Origin: Calcarisporiella thermophila CBS 279.70
Lineage: Eukaryota > Calcarisporiellomycota
Assembly: GCF_041956535.1 (NCBI RefSeq)
Contig: NW_027192202.1
Coordinates: 781,142-845,141 of the forward strand
DNA: 64,000 nt
Direction: 5' to 3'
Numbering within the stretch: the stretch's first letter is position 1; each line of letters begins with the position of its first letter. Shown here in pieces: positions 15,489 through 26,292 of this stretch. The notes under the pieces are model-generated. The model ran no database searches, had not been told where the DNA came from, and saw only the letters and a list, made by a program, of their open reading frames with translations. The position numbers and the translations under genes are program-made.

Positions 15489-16133
15489 ATGCTGCGCACA
15501 TTTCAGTCGTTGACCGCAGCATTACGGCCCTCTCTCGCACGGCAGTCTGCGTATGCTCCGTCCTCTTTGTTTGCATCGAGCATACTACCTCATTCGCTCA
15601 CGCCTATGCGCACTTGGACTCAGCTCGCGCCTCGACGCATCCGCAACCGAAAAGCGCACAAGGGCCGTGTCCCAGTCCCAACTGGGGGTTCCCAGAAGGG
15701 AACCACGATTGTGTTTGGCGAGTACGGGCTGCGTGTCAAGGATGGCGTCCGCCTTACCGCCAAGCAACTCCAGTCGGCATTCACGGCTATTCGGCGCAAG
15801 ATCAAGCCCGTCAAGGGCTCGCAAGCATGGCTCCGAGTGTTCCCGGATATTCCCGTGACATCCAAAGGGAATGAGGTGCGTATGGGCAAGGGAAAGGGCA
15901 CCTTTGAGTACTGGGCATGCCGAGTCCCGATTAACAGGATAGTGATCGAGGTGGGTGGGTTGAGAAAGGAGATTGCCAAGGAAGCTTTACGGCTGGGTAG
16001 CGACCGACTCCCTGTGAAGACTGAGTTTGTAGAGAAGGGGGCGCCTGCTCTACCTCTACTCCCCAAAGGATTCGTTAAGCCAAACGCTCCCAAAACAGTC
16101 CCCTCTTCCTCCTCCTCCTCCGCTGTTGCATAG
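15489..16133 (+). CDS. MRPL16: Mitochondrial ribosomal protein uL16m
   Basis: Large-subunit protein near the peptidyl-transferase centre of the mitoribosome. It is a single exon of 214 codons. The Arg/Ser/Ala-rich leader (residues 1-45) is a presequence. The L16 core follows: [80 protein letters not shown] and the C-terminal VEVGG-like [18 protein letters not shown] low-complexity Ser tail ([10 protein letters not shown]) ends the protein. It is one of the few intronless genes here. Confidence 0.95.
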   Translation: MLRTFQSLTAALRPSLARQSAYAPSSLFASSILPHSLTPMRTWTQLAPRRIRNRKAHKGRVPVPTGGSQKGTTIVFGEYGLRVKDGVRLTAKQLQSAFTAIRRKIKPVKGSQAWLRVFPDIPVTSKGNEVRMGKGKGTFEYWACRVPINRIVIEVGGLRKEIAKEALRLGSDRLPVKTEFVEKGAPALPLLPKGFVKPNAPKTVPSSSSSSAVA

Positions 16134-18489
16134 AGTTTTCTGTGTCCCTCCCGTCAAAGCTTTTTTTTATAAATATAGTGTTGTCTTGTGAATATCTCTA
16201 AAAATAACGGTGCCTTTATCTTCTCGACTAAACGAAAGATTTAACATTTTTTTGGAGAGGGGCCGGACAAGGTGCCTGAAACTTCAGCTTTTTACACGCT
16301 CGAATTATAAATAATAATAATGAGAAAGATATGGAGGGAGAGGAAGGGTATATAAGCTCTATAGATGAAATAATACAACAACTACGTAGAAATGCTCTAA
16401 AATAAATAGAAAGCGCTTTTTTTTTGCGTGCATTGTGCACAATGTTGATTGCATTTGAAATTCAAATTGGTATCCGAGTGCCATTAGAAGGGGCATGCGA
16501 CATGGGCAGTGTGTTTGCGACCGCATCTACCATGGTGGGCAATGGAAATAGCGAGAGAATGGGTAAGTGGGACAGGTTCTATCGGGAAAAGAAGGAATGA
16601 GCGAATTACTCACCGAGGACACACCGGGGGCTCAGGGCACACATCAGAGAGAAGAGGAGTGTCGCGGTGAAGTGTGGTGCACATGATGCTAGCGTAGCGT
16701 TTATCGGGGTAAGGCAATGAGTTGAGAAAGCGGGGGGCCCAATAAACGAAATTCAACCCACGACGCGAGGGAAGGATCTAAGAAAAACTAAGGGGGGGGG
16801 GAAGGGTTTTGGGGCGAGGTTAGGGGACGGTTTGTAAAACGGTGACGGAGGGCGGCCGGGGAAGTAAGGGCACGAGTATTTATATATTTCTCTATTCTGC
16901 GTGAACCCTCCGCTCTTTACTAAAAAGTTTTTCCTTTACGAAAAGTATAAAGTATAAATAAGAACGAAGAATAGAGGACAAAAAGGCCAATGCTATATAT
17001 TCTTTATATAACTGGTGGCTTAGAGCATGCTTCATGCTCGTGTTCACAAACGGACTTGCAATTAACCTTATCACAACGTGTCTCTTCCCCCGTTTCTCCG
17101 ACATTGCCAAAAAAAACCCCCCCATGCGCTCTATGTGCTGCGCGCCGCACGTCTTTTGCTTTGCGACCGGCCGCCCGCGCGGTAGAGCCAGCTTGCGCGT
17201 GCACTCCCTCGGCTCGCCAGCACGGCTCGAGCTGGGTCGAGTCAAGCGCTTGCAATACAAAGAGTAAGGTTGGATTCGGAATTTCCGATGCATAAAGGAC
17301 CAGGCGAAGATCCTTACTTTGTGTGCCGTTGACGTCAAGTCAAAACCAACTCAAAGCGGCCATTAGAGGAGCAAAAAATGGCCTCATTTCGGTGCACGCC
17401 GTTTGATTCGGGGGATCGCTAGCGTCCCTCTCTCCTGGTCCCATAAATATGGTTTGAGCCGTATCCGTCTGTGGCTAAAAAAGGCCCATTCCGTTCTTGG
17501 GCTGCGAGGTTTTGACATTGCGCCGGGCCTACCACTGGCTAAGCTAAAAAAAATCCGCTGCAACCCAAGGCTGCGAGCTTCTGAACACAATCTTTTTTTT
17601 TTGGTCGCCCGCCTATTCTGCCTGGAAGAACATCTTTCCTAGAATCGTGTCGCCGAAACGCCATTAATGGGCATTTTGCAGCCTAAGTCTTCAACCAAGC
17701 CAAGGGGCCATCGGCAATGCATGGCATGCTTGCGGGATTGGATGATGCCACCAGGCCTTTTCGGAAGGCATCATCCAATCCCACATGGCGCGGAGAGGCC
17801 ACCAGCTCATGGCGTGCGGTGGCCACGCTCGTCCAGTCCGTCATCTCGTCATATTATTAACATGAATAGGAAGCTTACACGAAATATATTGCGAGATTGG
17901 ATTATTAAGAGAGTAGAACGCGCACGCAAAGCTTCTTTTTCTCAGCTCCTCCGTCAGGCCCGTGCCATAAGCCCATATCCGCTCCGGAGGCATCGAGCGA
18001 AGCACCGGCGGGATCGTGTTGCACGTGGAAGTAGAGATAAGGGGAGAGCTAAAGGCGCAAATGTGGCCTGCCATTGGAAAATCGAAATCGCTTAGGAGGA
18101 GCCCACCCCTTCTTTTCCCCATTTTTTCTCCTAAGAATGGCTCCTGAAAGCGGAAGCTTCAGTTGCCTTTTGTTGCTTGAGACCACTTAGCCCGGGAACA
18201 AAGGCATTATCTCATCCTGCTTAAGCTTTGACCTGAAAACATTCGGAAAGAGGAGCACCGCACATAGACAAATATAGGATAATGGTGCCCTTGGGCGATA
18301 ATTGACTGAAGGAAAAAAAAACAAAACAGGAAACCTTCCCGTGGTTGATTTGATTTTGCCACCCTATTCTTACCATCCCCGATGAATATCAGGCGAGGGG
18401 CCAAAATAAATAGATGTGTGGCTTAGCCGTTTGTATTTGTTTATTTCGAGCATTTTTCACGGCAAGACTAGAAACCCATCCAGATCACA
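16134..18489. other. Gene-poor gap of about 2.3 kb with hairpins and a G10 tract
   Basis: I found no convincing gene here. Seen are AT-rich DNA after uL16m, ten G at 16792-16801, CT/GC-rich stretches, and two inverted repeats near 17734-17824 (separate entries). Open frames such as 17667-18095 (+) and 17841-18122 (-) resemble nothing I know. On the minus strand around 16720-16440, two short open blocks could be joined by an intron (donor at 16611, sequence GTGAGTAATTCG), but no start codon fits. The 3' part must include the uS9m promoter. Confidence 0.6.
17734..17782. repeat. Perfect 16-bp inverted repeat with a 17-base loop
   Basis: The arm gggattggatgatgcc at 17734-17749 is matched exactly by ggcatcatccaatccc at 17767-17782. 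The loop is 17750-17766. A second, shorter inverted repeat follows at once: ggccacc at 17797-17803 against ggtggcc at 17818-17824. A related half-site (gagattggattatt) lies at about 17892. The left arm contains ATTGG and the right arm CCAAT, so a paired CCAAT-box site is one reading; a structured RNA is another. No function is assigned. Confidence 0.8.
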
Positions 18490-19193
18490 ATGGCTCTCCG
18501 ATGGCTAACACGGAGCTTCACATGCCTTTCTCCAGCATCGCGTCCCACTCTCACAACCTTTAATTCCCGTCCAAATCTATTACCATGCCGCACGATGGCC
18601 ATGCACACACCCCTCGCGGGTGATCTCTACGTCACAGCAGGAGCCGTTAGCGCCAACACTCCCGCCAATCCCTCACTCCACCGTCTCCGATCCATGCCCG
18701 TTGCGAAGCCTAAACCCCAGAAGCTCGACAACATCGGCCGTGCCTACGGATTGGGAAGGCGCAAAGAAGCCGTGGCGCGAGTCTGGGTGGTGGAGGGTGA
18801 CGGCCAAGTGCTTGTGAATGGAAAACCCCTTGCTGAATACTTCGATAGGCTGACGGATAGAGAGGAGGTTCTCTTTCCGTTCTCAGTCACCGGCGAGCTG
18901 GGGCGGTACAATGTGTGGTGTCTGGCCGAGGGTGGCGGGTCAACCGGCCAGTCCCAGGCCATTAAGCTTGGAGTCACGCGGGCACTCTTGGTCCACAACC
19001 CAGCATTAAAACCTACACTGCGCAAAGGTAAATCTGATTCCCTACTGTGATCTCTTCCTAGTGGCATCACTGACTTGCCCCATCTCCCCCCACACCCCTA
19101 GCTGGCTGCGTCACACGTGATTTCCGTACGGTCGAGAGAAAGAAGCCGGGTCAGGCCAAGGCTCGCAAGAAGTACACCTGGGTCAAGCGTTAG
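18490..19193 (+). CDS. MRPS9: Mitochondrial ribosomal protein uS9m
   Basis: Small-subunit protein whose C-terminal tail reaches the decoding P site. Two exons (18490-19027, 19102-19193) give 209 residues. The leader is a basic presequence. The body has [51 protein letters not shown], and the diagnostic tail [20 protein letters not shown] ending WVKR. The second exon is needed for this tail; reading through the first would stop after only a few residues. Confidence 0.95.
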
Positions 19194-19588
19194 ATGGGCT
19201 TTGTTATGTTTATTTACAGAATTTGTTGCTGCTGTTTGTTCTATTTCAAATATAAATGAGTGTCTTTATTAGCCGCTGTTAAAGAAAGTGCGTGTTCATA
19301 CAAGGATGGATAGATAGTGGACTCTTTCTTTTGGTATATACATAAAAAATAAAGGATGTAAAGGTGCACGTGCACGGGGGACAATGGAGGGAGTGGAATG
19401 TGCAATAGATAAAGAGAAAAAGGGCTGAATCAAATAAAAAACATATATGTGTACAGAGAGGTAAAAAAAAAAGGGGGGGGGGAGGGCATATTAAGCATAG
19501 AGCATATTGATTAAAATCTAAGGGCTATTTCTAATAAAAAGAAGGTGCTAAAAACAAAACGATGAGGGTATATTGAAAGCAGATTAAA
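19194..19588. other. AT-rich spacer with A/G runs
   Basis: The 395 bases between uS9m and the next candidate gene hold long A runs, a ggtaaaaaaaaaa tract followed by ten G at 19473-19482, and no open frame of note. It probably carries the 3' ends of both neighbours. Confidence 0.6.
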
Positions 19589-19987
19589 TTAGGATACTTT
19601 AACTCCATTCACAAAAAGACCATCATAGGGTAACAGCTCTAGCGTGGAAATGTCTTGCGCATCATCGGTCGAGCAGTTGCCCGCATCACCTTCCTCCATT
19701 GGAGGGAACGAGAGGTAGGTAAACTCGCTCTCCGTCTTCTCACAATCCATGGCACATTTCTCTTTGTCCTTCATTTTCTCCTTTTCTTTTTCGCTGATGA
19801 TGGAAATGGCAGCATGACGCGCGAGAAGCATAGATGAAGCTGAGACGGCCTTAACGGACGACAGTTTTGGATGAAGGGCATGAGCAGTGGCAATGCGATG
19901 GAAGAGGCCTTTGAACTCACCGCCTGCATTACGGTGGCGATGGGGGCTCTTTTTCGAGGGTTGATGCTGCCTTTTTCTTGTTTGCAT
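19589..19987 (-). CDS. Hypothetical protein with Lys/Glu run and acidic tail
   Basis: I do not recognise it. The frame is open from 20047, but the first ATG is at 19987, giving 132 residues. The N-terminus is basic (MQTRKRQHQPSKKSPHRHR). A middle part could be a helix (VKAVSASSMLLARHAAISII), next comes KEKEKMKDKEK, and the tail is acidic and hydrophobic with Asp/Glu and TLELLPYDGLFVNGVKVS at the end. A possible intron donor GTGAGT at about 19922 would change the middle. It lies 247 bp upstream of, and divergent from, the SCP2 gene. It could also be non-coding. Confidence 0.4.
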   Translation of the reverse strand: MQTRKRQHQPSKKSPHRHRNAGGEFKGLFHRIATAHALHPKLSSVKAVSASSMLLARHAAISIISEKEKEKMKDKEKCAMDCEKTESEFTYLSFPPMEEGDAGNCSTDDAQDISTLELLPYDGLFVNGVKVS

Positions 19988-20234
19988 CCTCAATACTAAT
20001 CTGGGGATGGAACGCGTTCTAAGATGATGATTCTGAGTAATGGTCAAATAACACAGGGTGAAAATGCCGGTCGTGAAATATTTAATTTAATGCGCCACTA
20101 CCCCGCACCATTTCACACTTGTTCCAAAATTCCCATACATCCTTTTTGTACCTTTGTGCCGTAACTCTCTTCCTTATCTTTATTGTTTTCTTTTTGCTCT
20201 TCATTTTGAATTCCCATTCAAAGCCTCTCCCAGA

Positions 20235-20856
20235 ATGGCGACGATTCCTTTCCTCACTCAACGCAAAGAACGACCCTTGAAGGCCAATATCCTCTTCCCC
20301 GAAATTCGACGCGAGCTGGTCTCCAACCGTAAGCTGGTGGGAGGGCTGCGAGGTCTCTTTATCGTAACGGTGAAGAAGCGAGGGAGGCCGCAGCAGGACT
20401 GGTATACATAACCTTCTCCAGCTTTCACATGGACCTCCAAGTAATATGCTCCGCGAGAAAATAGGTACTTGCTTTTCAACGGCCAAGAACAAGACCCAGT
20501 AGTGTCCAAGGTAAGGCCTTCCCTTCCAGAGATGGACGCGACCAGCAACAAGACCACGTAAGTACACGCGGAGAGAGGTTTTTTAATTTCAGCGCGGCGG
20601 AAACCTGCTCAACCCCCCCCCCCCCCTTTTTGTTGGTGCTCGTAGACCTGTCGTACTTGCGGAGATCGAGGATCGTGAGCTCGTCAACTTTGCGACGGGC
20701 GGTAAGAGTGGATGGAACCTGCTGATGACGGGGAAACTCAAGGTCGGCGGGGATCTCGAAGTGGCCTCGAAGCTGGAGAAAATTTTGAAGAACACGGGCG
20801 GCGTGGAGAAGGTGCTCAGAGTGCTGAAGCAGAGTACGCGGTCATCCAAATTGTAG
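20235..20856 (+). CDS. SCP2-type sterol/lipid-carrier domain protein
   Basis: SCP2 domains form a small hydrophobic pocket that binds sterols and fatty acyl-CoA, often in peroxisomes. Three exons (20235-20401, 20465-20557, 20646-20856) give 156 residues, about the size of a lone SCP2 domain. The C-terminal half has VLAEIEDRELVNFATGGKSG followed by LLMTGKLKVGGDLEVASKLE, the family core. The last residues are SSKL, close to but not an exact SKL peroxisomal signal, because SKL itself is the final tripeptide: it therefore qualifies as PTS1. A likely 5'-leader intron spans 20161-20233. Intron 2 contains a run of 14 C. Confidence 0.85.
20613..20626. repeat. C14 homopolymer inside the second SCP2 intron
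   Basis: Fourteen consecutive C on the plus strand, within the intron 20558-20645 and about 20 bases before the acceptor. It takes the place of a normal mixed pyrimidine tract. Length may be uncertain because such runs are hard to sequence. Confidence 0.85.
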
Positions 20857-21038
20857 TTCTAACCTTGGTGGACCCCGTTGCTCAGGATCGAAGGTCCACT
20901 CCGATGGCCATGCCTAGTTTAAATAACCTCACTTCTAGTTTATTATTTATGAGGGCTTGCGAGTGCCTTGGATAACTCGAGGAAATACACCTCTTTTAAT
21001 AAATAACCAAGAGATAAATAGCGTGCCGAAATGGAAAT

Positions 21039-21695
21039 CTAATGCTGTACAGTGATGACAAACTTCTCCTCCTCTCCCCTTAAATCTAAACAAGTCAAAT
21101 CCTGGACCACAACCGTGGGCTCCTCGGGAACAATCTCCTCCCGCACATGTGAGGTTAGGACGGCAATGGTCAACATCCCGGCGGCCTTGCCGCTCTTGAT
21201 TCCTGCAGGAGCGTCCTCAAACACAATGCAGTCCTTTGGATCCACCCCGAGTTGCCGTGCAGCTTGAAGATAGGGCTCGGGATGAGGCTTTCCATTCGTG
21301 ACCTTATCAGCACTTACCAAGACGTTTGGAACGGGTAGGCCCATTTGTTGCAATCTCGTCCGTGCATGGTATTCGGTCCCGCTCGTCACAACGGCCCATC
21401 GGCCCTCGGGCAACTGCTCCAGGATGGACTTCACCCCAGGTAACGCCACCACCCCATCCACATCCTTGCAGACTCGACGTTCCAGCTCAATGGCCGCCTC
21501 CACGGTGCCCTTGCCAGGGAAGTAGTACTCGATAATATCCATGGAGCGGCGTCCATGCATTATTGCGAAGACCTCGGATGGGGCGATGCCGTGTTCCACT
21601 GCCCATTCGGTCCAGCAGCGCTCAACCGCAGATTTGGTATCGATCAATGTGCCATCCAGATCAAAAAGGAGGGCACGGGATTGAAGGGTGGTCAT
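21039..21695 (-). CDS. HAD-family sugar-phosphate phosphatase, glycerol-3-phosphatase-like
   Basis: Haloacid-dehalogenase phosphatase of the yeast GPP1/DOG type; family members hydrolyse glycerol 3-phosphate or 2-deoxyglucose 6-phosphate. Single exon, 218 residues from the ATG at 21695. Motif I is LLFDLDGTLIDT (residues 9-20) with both catalytic Asp. Motif II is VVTSGT near 105. Motif III Lys is in VTNGKPHPEPYL, and motif IV is CIVFEDAPAGIKSGKAAGM. The cap domain contains HGRRSMDIIEYYF. The frame is open upstream to 21893, but those residues do not fit the family. The exact substrate is not visible from sequence. Confidence 0.9.
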   Translation of the reverse strand: MTTLQSRALLFDLDGTLIDTKSAVERCWTEWAVEHGIAPSEVFAIMHGRRSMDIIEYYFPGKGTVEAAIELERRVCKDVDGVVALPGVKSILEQLPEGRWAVVTSGTEYHARTRLQQMGLPVPNVLVSADKVTNGKPHPEPYLQAARQLGVDPKDCIVFEDAPAGIKSGKAAGMLTIAVLTSHVREEIVPEEPTVVVQDLTCLDLRGEEEKFVITVQH

Positions 21696-22161
21696 GACGT
21701 TTGGAATGGTGTGCTTTGGAATAGAGGGTGAAAAAAGACTCGAAAAAGGGGTTCGGCCATTGAAGTTATTTATACATGAATTGTTTAAAAACGTGGGGGG
21801 CCTTAAATGGTTAACTGCATTCATCGCTGAGACCAATTTGGTTACTAGGCTATTTGAGTATTTCAAAGGCCTATCAAAGCAGCCATGAGTCAAAACTTCG
21901 TCACTAGACCAGCTGCTCTAGCCTCCCCTCACTCTCAGCATTGGTCATGGAAACGAAGCATGTCCCCCAAAGGACCCAAGGCAAAGCAGATTAGTGGATT
22001 GGGTTTGAATTGTGCTATATTTCATTGACTTTTCGTTGGTGAGGAAATAAAAAGGGAAAGTAAAATAGAAGAGAATAAAATAAAAAGATAAAATAAGAGC
22101 GAGGATATAGAAAATGGAGCTTCCCCCCCCTCCCCAAAATAGACCCAAGAAAACCACTCCG

Positions 22162-23860
22162 CTATTGCTTCTTGCGTGCTCGTCTCGGTTCGGGGAAGGA
22201 TATCGGGGGCTTCAGCACCGCTCTTCGCATATTCTTAGCCTCCGCATTGTCCACTCCAAGTTGGATCTTTTGGGTTTCTGTCAGCTTCTCGATTCTGCAC
22301 CCTAGAGATTTGAAGAGCTCGATGGTGCGAGAGGGCTTGAGGGCAAAGTCGGCCGCAAGCACATGCGGATCGGTGTCGAAATTGTCGATGTGCAAGCAGA
22401 GTGCAAAAGCGTAGCACAGCAGACGATCTTTGGAGATGGGAGTCTTGCGAGGCCTGCAGATGATCAGGGAAGAAAAACCAAGCAAAACAAAAAAGTTAGT
22501 CCATACTAGCTTCAGGGGGGGGGGTAGAGGTGGCAGCGGCGGGGGAATTTTACTTTTTGATTCTCGCGCCCAAAGCAGGTGCCTCGGTGTACCGCCGATA
22601 CAGCTGATCGAGAATCACCGTCGGGGGTTTGTCCAGGGCATTGATGGCATTTTCCTTTTTGCCGATCTTGATGCCGTCGATGAAGTGGAAGGCCATCATA
22701 TAGGACAGATACACCAGTAGCCGCAGCTCCTTATGATTCTTTTTCTCTGCGCTAAAGAGGGTGATCAGACGCTCTCGGATATATTTCGAGGTCCTAGTGG
22801 GAAGAGAGAAACAAGGCAATCCGTCAGTATCCGTCACACGCTATTGCTACCCGAAGTGGGAGAGCGTACTTGAATGGCAGCATCTGACAAAACTCGTCGG
22901 CTGAGCCGGCCTCCAGATATTTCTTCAGTGGAATGGCGTTCATTTCTGCTACGGTGACAATGTCGCTCAGTTTATAAACGTCTTCAGGCCGCTCTGCCTT
23001 GACGTTTGGAGGAGGAATGGGGCGTTCGGAATTTGCTTCGGCCTGGACCTCTTCGCGGGTCGGCATACTACTTGTTCGCTCCTCCACCGCACTCTGAATG
23101 ACTTCTGCGTCCCGGTTCAGCACCTCCATGTTGACCCGGTTGCGCTCGTAAGATTTGATCATTTGTTTTGTCTTCTTAGTACCGAAAGCTTCACCCAGTG
23201 CGTTCTTCGCCCTCATAAACTAGATGGGGGAGGAGGGGCAAAGTTTTAGCATCGAATAAGGGATATTCGTCAAAGAAAAAAGTCCACGCTACCTCTGTCT
23301 GGCTATCAACCTGAGAATTCAGATTCTTGAGTGCTTTTACTGTCCGGGTCAGCGGAAAGAGAGGGGCCTCCATAAACGTCAATGTATTGCTTTTACGATC
23401 TAGCATACCCACCACATATCTACCGGGATACGTACAAGAAGAATAAAGACGGTGTTTAACCAAACCAGAATTGGAACCGTGGATCCATGTCCTGTTAGTG
23501 GAGCTCTTCTCACCTGCTGTTCACCTCACTCACCGCATATTCACCGAAATTCCCTCCCACAAATTCGATCTTGTCTGTTTCACCAGCAATGATGCGCTGC
23601 TCTGTCTTTGTTTTGGAAGTGCTGCGCTTGTAGCACTTGAAGACGGTGTTATCGGGAGGGACAATCCCCGGGAAAGTGACTGAATACCCACAAGAATTCA
23701 TTCAGTATAATGGGTAGGGTTTCAAGTAAAATGACATCGCAGCAAGGAAAATACCTAGAACAGGGCCATTGGCATTACTCTCGGTCTCTAGCTTGCGGAG
23801 TTTAATGGCAGAGGCGCTCTCTTCCTCGCGTGCATGGTGTTTCCGTTTTCCGGGGGACAT
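22162..23860 (-). CDS. RPA49: RNA polymerase I subunit A49
   Basis: Pol I-specific subunit that, with A34.5, forms the TFIIF-like module and carries a TFIIE-like tandem winged helix. Six exons (23860-23755, 23679-23514, 23419-23293, 23219-22870, 22793-22554, 22453-22162) give 426 residues. Recognised parts are PPDNTVFKCYK and GNFGEYAVSEVNSRYVVGML in the dimerisation domain, the linker FMRAKNALGEAFGTKKTKQM, and the C-terminal winged helices with LRLLVYLSYMMAFHF and a basic end RRARKKQ. It shares a 197-bp promoter region with NDUFB9. Intron 5 contains ten G on the plus strand (22515-22524). Confidence 0.91.
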
Positions 23861-24057
23861 GATTCCCTTTAATGCTTATGAAAAAATTCGACCAAGTCTT
23901 CTCGAACAGCGATAAATAGGGTGTTTTATTTATTGTGACTGGACTGATTTCAGATGCCTCTGAGAGACAACGTCACCCCATCCTACCCCCCATCTTCGGT
24001 CTAAACTTCTGCGTCCCCTTACCCCCCCTCTCTAAACAAAAAGCTTCGATCGCAACC

Positions 24058-24495
24058 ATGAGCTCTCCCGCACACACCCGCTACGTCCAATCACTATACC
24101 GTCGTGCGCTCCGTCTTTCTCAAGATTGGTACTATGTCCGACGTGAGTTTGCCCGCGAGAAAGCCGTTGAGATCAGGGCACGCTTTGAGAAAAACCGGAA
24201 CATTACCAATCCCAAGGCCATCGAGCGCCTGACGCAGAGCGCTGAGCGGGAGTTGGAGGAATTCGCACATCCAGATCCTTATAAATGTGAGACGGATATA
24301 TTACGGTACTATTCCGAGACATGGATGTTAATTTAATTTCTTTTTATTTTTTTCAACACCATAGATCCTACAGCGCCTGATGGTAGCAAGTGGGAACGCA
24401 ATCTTCCCCCTCGCATGGTATGCCTCGTATTATAGATAGACTTTATTGCCTATCGACTGACAATTTTATATCAATAATAGGACGGCCACCACTAG
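24058..24495 (+). CDS. NDUFB9: Complex I subunit NDUFB9 (B22, LYR protein)
   Basis: Accessory subunit of mitochondrial NADH:ubiquinone oxidoreductase, of the LYR-motif family that binds acyl carrier protein. Three exons (24058-24286, 24365-24417, 24481-24495) give 98 residues. The start has RYVQSLYRRALRLSQDWYYV with the L-Y-R triplet, followed by REKAVEIRARFEKNRN and HPDPYKYPTAPDGSKWERN. The last coding exon holds only DGHH and the stop. The protein is shorter than animal NDUFB9, as in other fungi. Confidence 0.88.
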
Positions 24496-24861
24496 AGCTC
24501 ATAATCGATGAGGTTTCATGATGTAGAGGGAAAGTCGGATGTTATTTTTTGTTTTTATTTTCCTGCATAGAGAGGCTCCTTTTTTTTTTTCTTTCTCTAT
24601 CCCCCCCTTTTTTTTAATTGTATGTTTCGGAAGAAAAAAAAAATATGTTGAATAGATTCCTTTTACCATTGATTGCGACGATTAGCACGATGCTTAACAG
24701 TCTCCCTTCACCCCAATATTATAGAAAGTTTATTTCTCTAAGAAGAAAGGGGACTCCACCCAGACGGTCGACTATCCAAAGGACTACACTTTGGGGTGAA
24801 AACGAAAAAAAAAAAAAACAATATACAAAGAAAAATATTAGATTGCTGTACGATGCTATTC
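24496..24861. other. 3' spacer between NDUFB9 and TYS1 with T/C and A runs
   Basis: A 366-base convergent spacer with runs of T, C and A (for example cccccccttttttttaa near 24603 and a 13-A run near 24809). An open frame at 24618-25028 is mostly the shadow of TYS1 and is not supported. Confidence 0.6.
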
Positions 24862-26093
24862 TTAATTCGCAATACTGCTCTGTGCCTCGTTCTCTACTGG
24901 CTTCTCTCCATTTGCCTCTCCAGTCGGCTCCTGCTTTTTCTTCTCCTTCTTCTCCTTGGGCTTCTTCACCACCTTCTCAGGAGGGGGGTAAGCTTGATTC
25001 GCAAGCTCCACCATCTCGGGGCGTTTGAAGGCCTCCCGGATGGGCTCCAGCAGTGCGTTGAGTGCCTCGGTGACCGAATTCTTGAGGTCCCCGGGGTGCA
25101 CCTGCTTCTCCGCAAAGTCCTTCTCGAGCGAGGCATAGTCTTCGTAGACGACGTCTCCTCCGTACTTCTCCGGCCTCCGAATGGTAAAGGTCGGCTTCCC
25201 GTTCGATCCGAGCGAGCTGATGGGGAACAGCACCGATTTGACGAAAGCGAGGACGCCGTTGTCCTCGATGTTGCCCTCCTCGCAGAAGGCCTTCTTTAAC
25301 TTCTTCTTGACCGTCGCCGCATCATCCAACAAATCGATCTTCGAGTCCGGATCCGAGGCAGACATCTTTGACCCAGCCAATCCGGGCACCATGGGGTTCA
25401 TCAAGTGCGAGCGCTTCTTGTAGCCAAGAGAGGGCATGCACTTCTCCGCCAAAATGAAAATCTTGCGCTGATCCACCCCACCAAACTGAGCGTCCACATC
25501 CAGGAATTCCTCGTCCAAGGCCTGCATCCCAGGGTAGAGCAGCCCGGAGAGGAGGGGGTTTGCAACCTGCTTCACCACCTCGGCCCCAGCTTTCTTTGCA
25601 TCATGCTCTGTCACATGGGCTGTCATTTTGAAGATCGCCATGGAGTATTCGGGAGTCAGCTGGTAATCCGAGCCGATGACAAAGCGGAGCTTGTCGATGG
25701 GGACTCCAATCGAGGTCAGCACAGCCTTAATAATAGCCTCGTAGTACTTGGTCCGGTACTTGACGAGTTCAAGGGGCGCTTTAAGATTGTCAAGAAAAGC
25801 ATGGATGTCAGCGAGCAAGATCGTCACCTGAAGATGCTTAGAGGTTAGAAAACGAAAAATAAATGATGCGAATCAGCAATCATAGCAACCTGGCATCCTG
25901 CAGCCAAGAAATCGGCAATTTTCGACATGGGGACGAAGTACCCAACATGAGGTCTTCCTGTAGGAGCAGTGCCCCAGTACAATTTAAGATCCCTCTCCTT
26001 CAGCACAGTCTTGATCTGCTCCTCTCCGAGCACCTCTTGTAAGTTGCGAGTGATGAGATTGTATTTTTCGTCTGCACTTAGCGAAGGAGACAT
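24862..26093 (-). CDS. TYS1: Cytosolic tyrosyl-tRNA synthetase
   Basis: Charges cytosolic tRNA-Tyr. Two exons (26093-25890, 25827-24862) give 389 residues. The eukaryotic/archaeal class I form is shown by [18 protein letters not shown] (HIGH-type site), [36 protein letters not shown], and the KMSKS-type loop [19 protein letters not shown]. The C-terminus is a Lys/Glu-rich extension ([20 protein letters not shown]), like that of the yeast enzyme and likely an RNA-binding tail. There is no EMAPII domain. Confidence 0.95.
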
Positions 26094-26279
26094 TGTATTC
26101 TAAAGGGGTTGATTCTAAAAACTAGGAATGAAAGGAATAACACAAACCAGAATAGAAGCGTAAATAAAATTGGCTCAGGCTTCAATCTGACAAGAATTGA
26201 TTCAGAAATAATAATAATATCTCAACTCCATCCTGTTGCATATCAGTTGCACTTGAAAAAAAAAAATTGAGCCAGCCAA

Positions 26280-26292
26280 GGGGGGGGGGGGG
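26280..26292. repeat. G13 homopolymer
   Basis: Thirteen consecutive G on the plus strand, in non-coding DNA upstream of TYS1. One of several long G/C runs in this window. Confidence 0.85.

Noticed and set aside
16440-16720. Two minus-strand open blocks joined by a good donor/acceptor
   Set aside because: The reading is short, starts without ATG, and resembles no protein; kept only as a note in the gap entry.
17667-18095. 142-codon plus-strand frame
   Set aside because: It runs through the perfect hairpin and has no recognisable content; GC-rich DNA gives such frames by chance.
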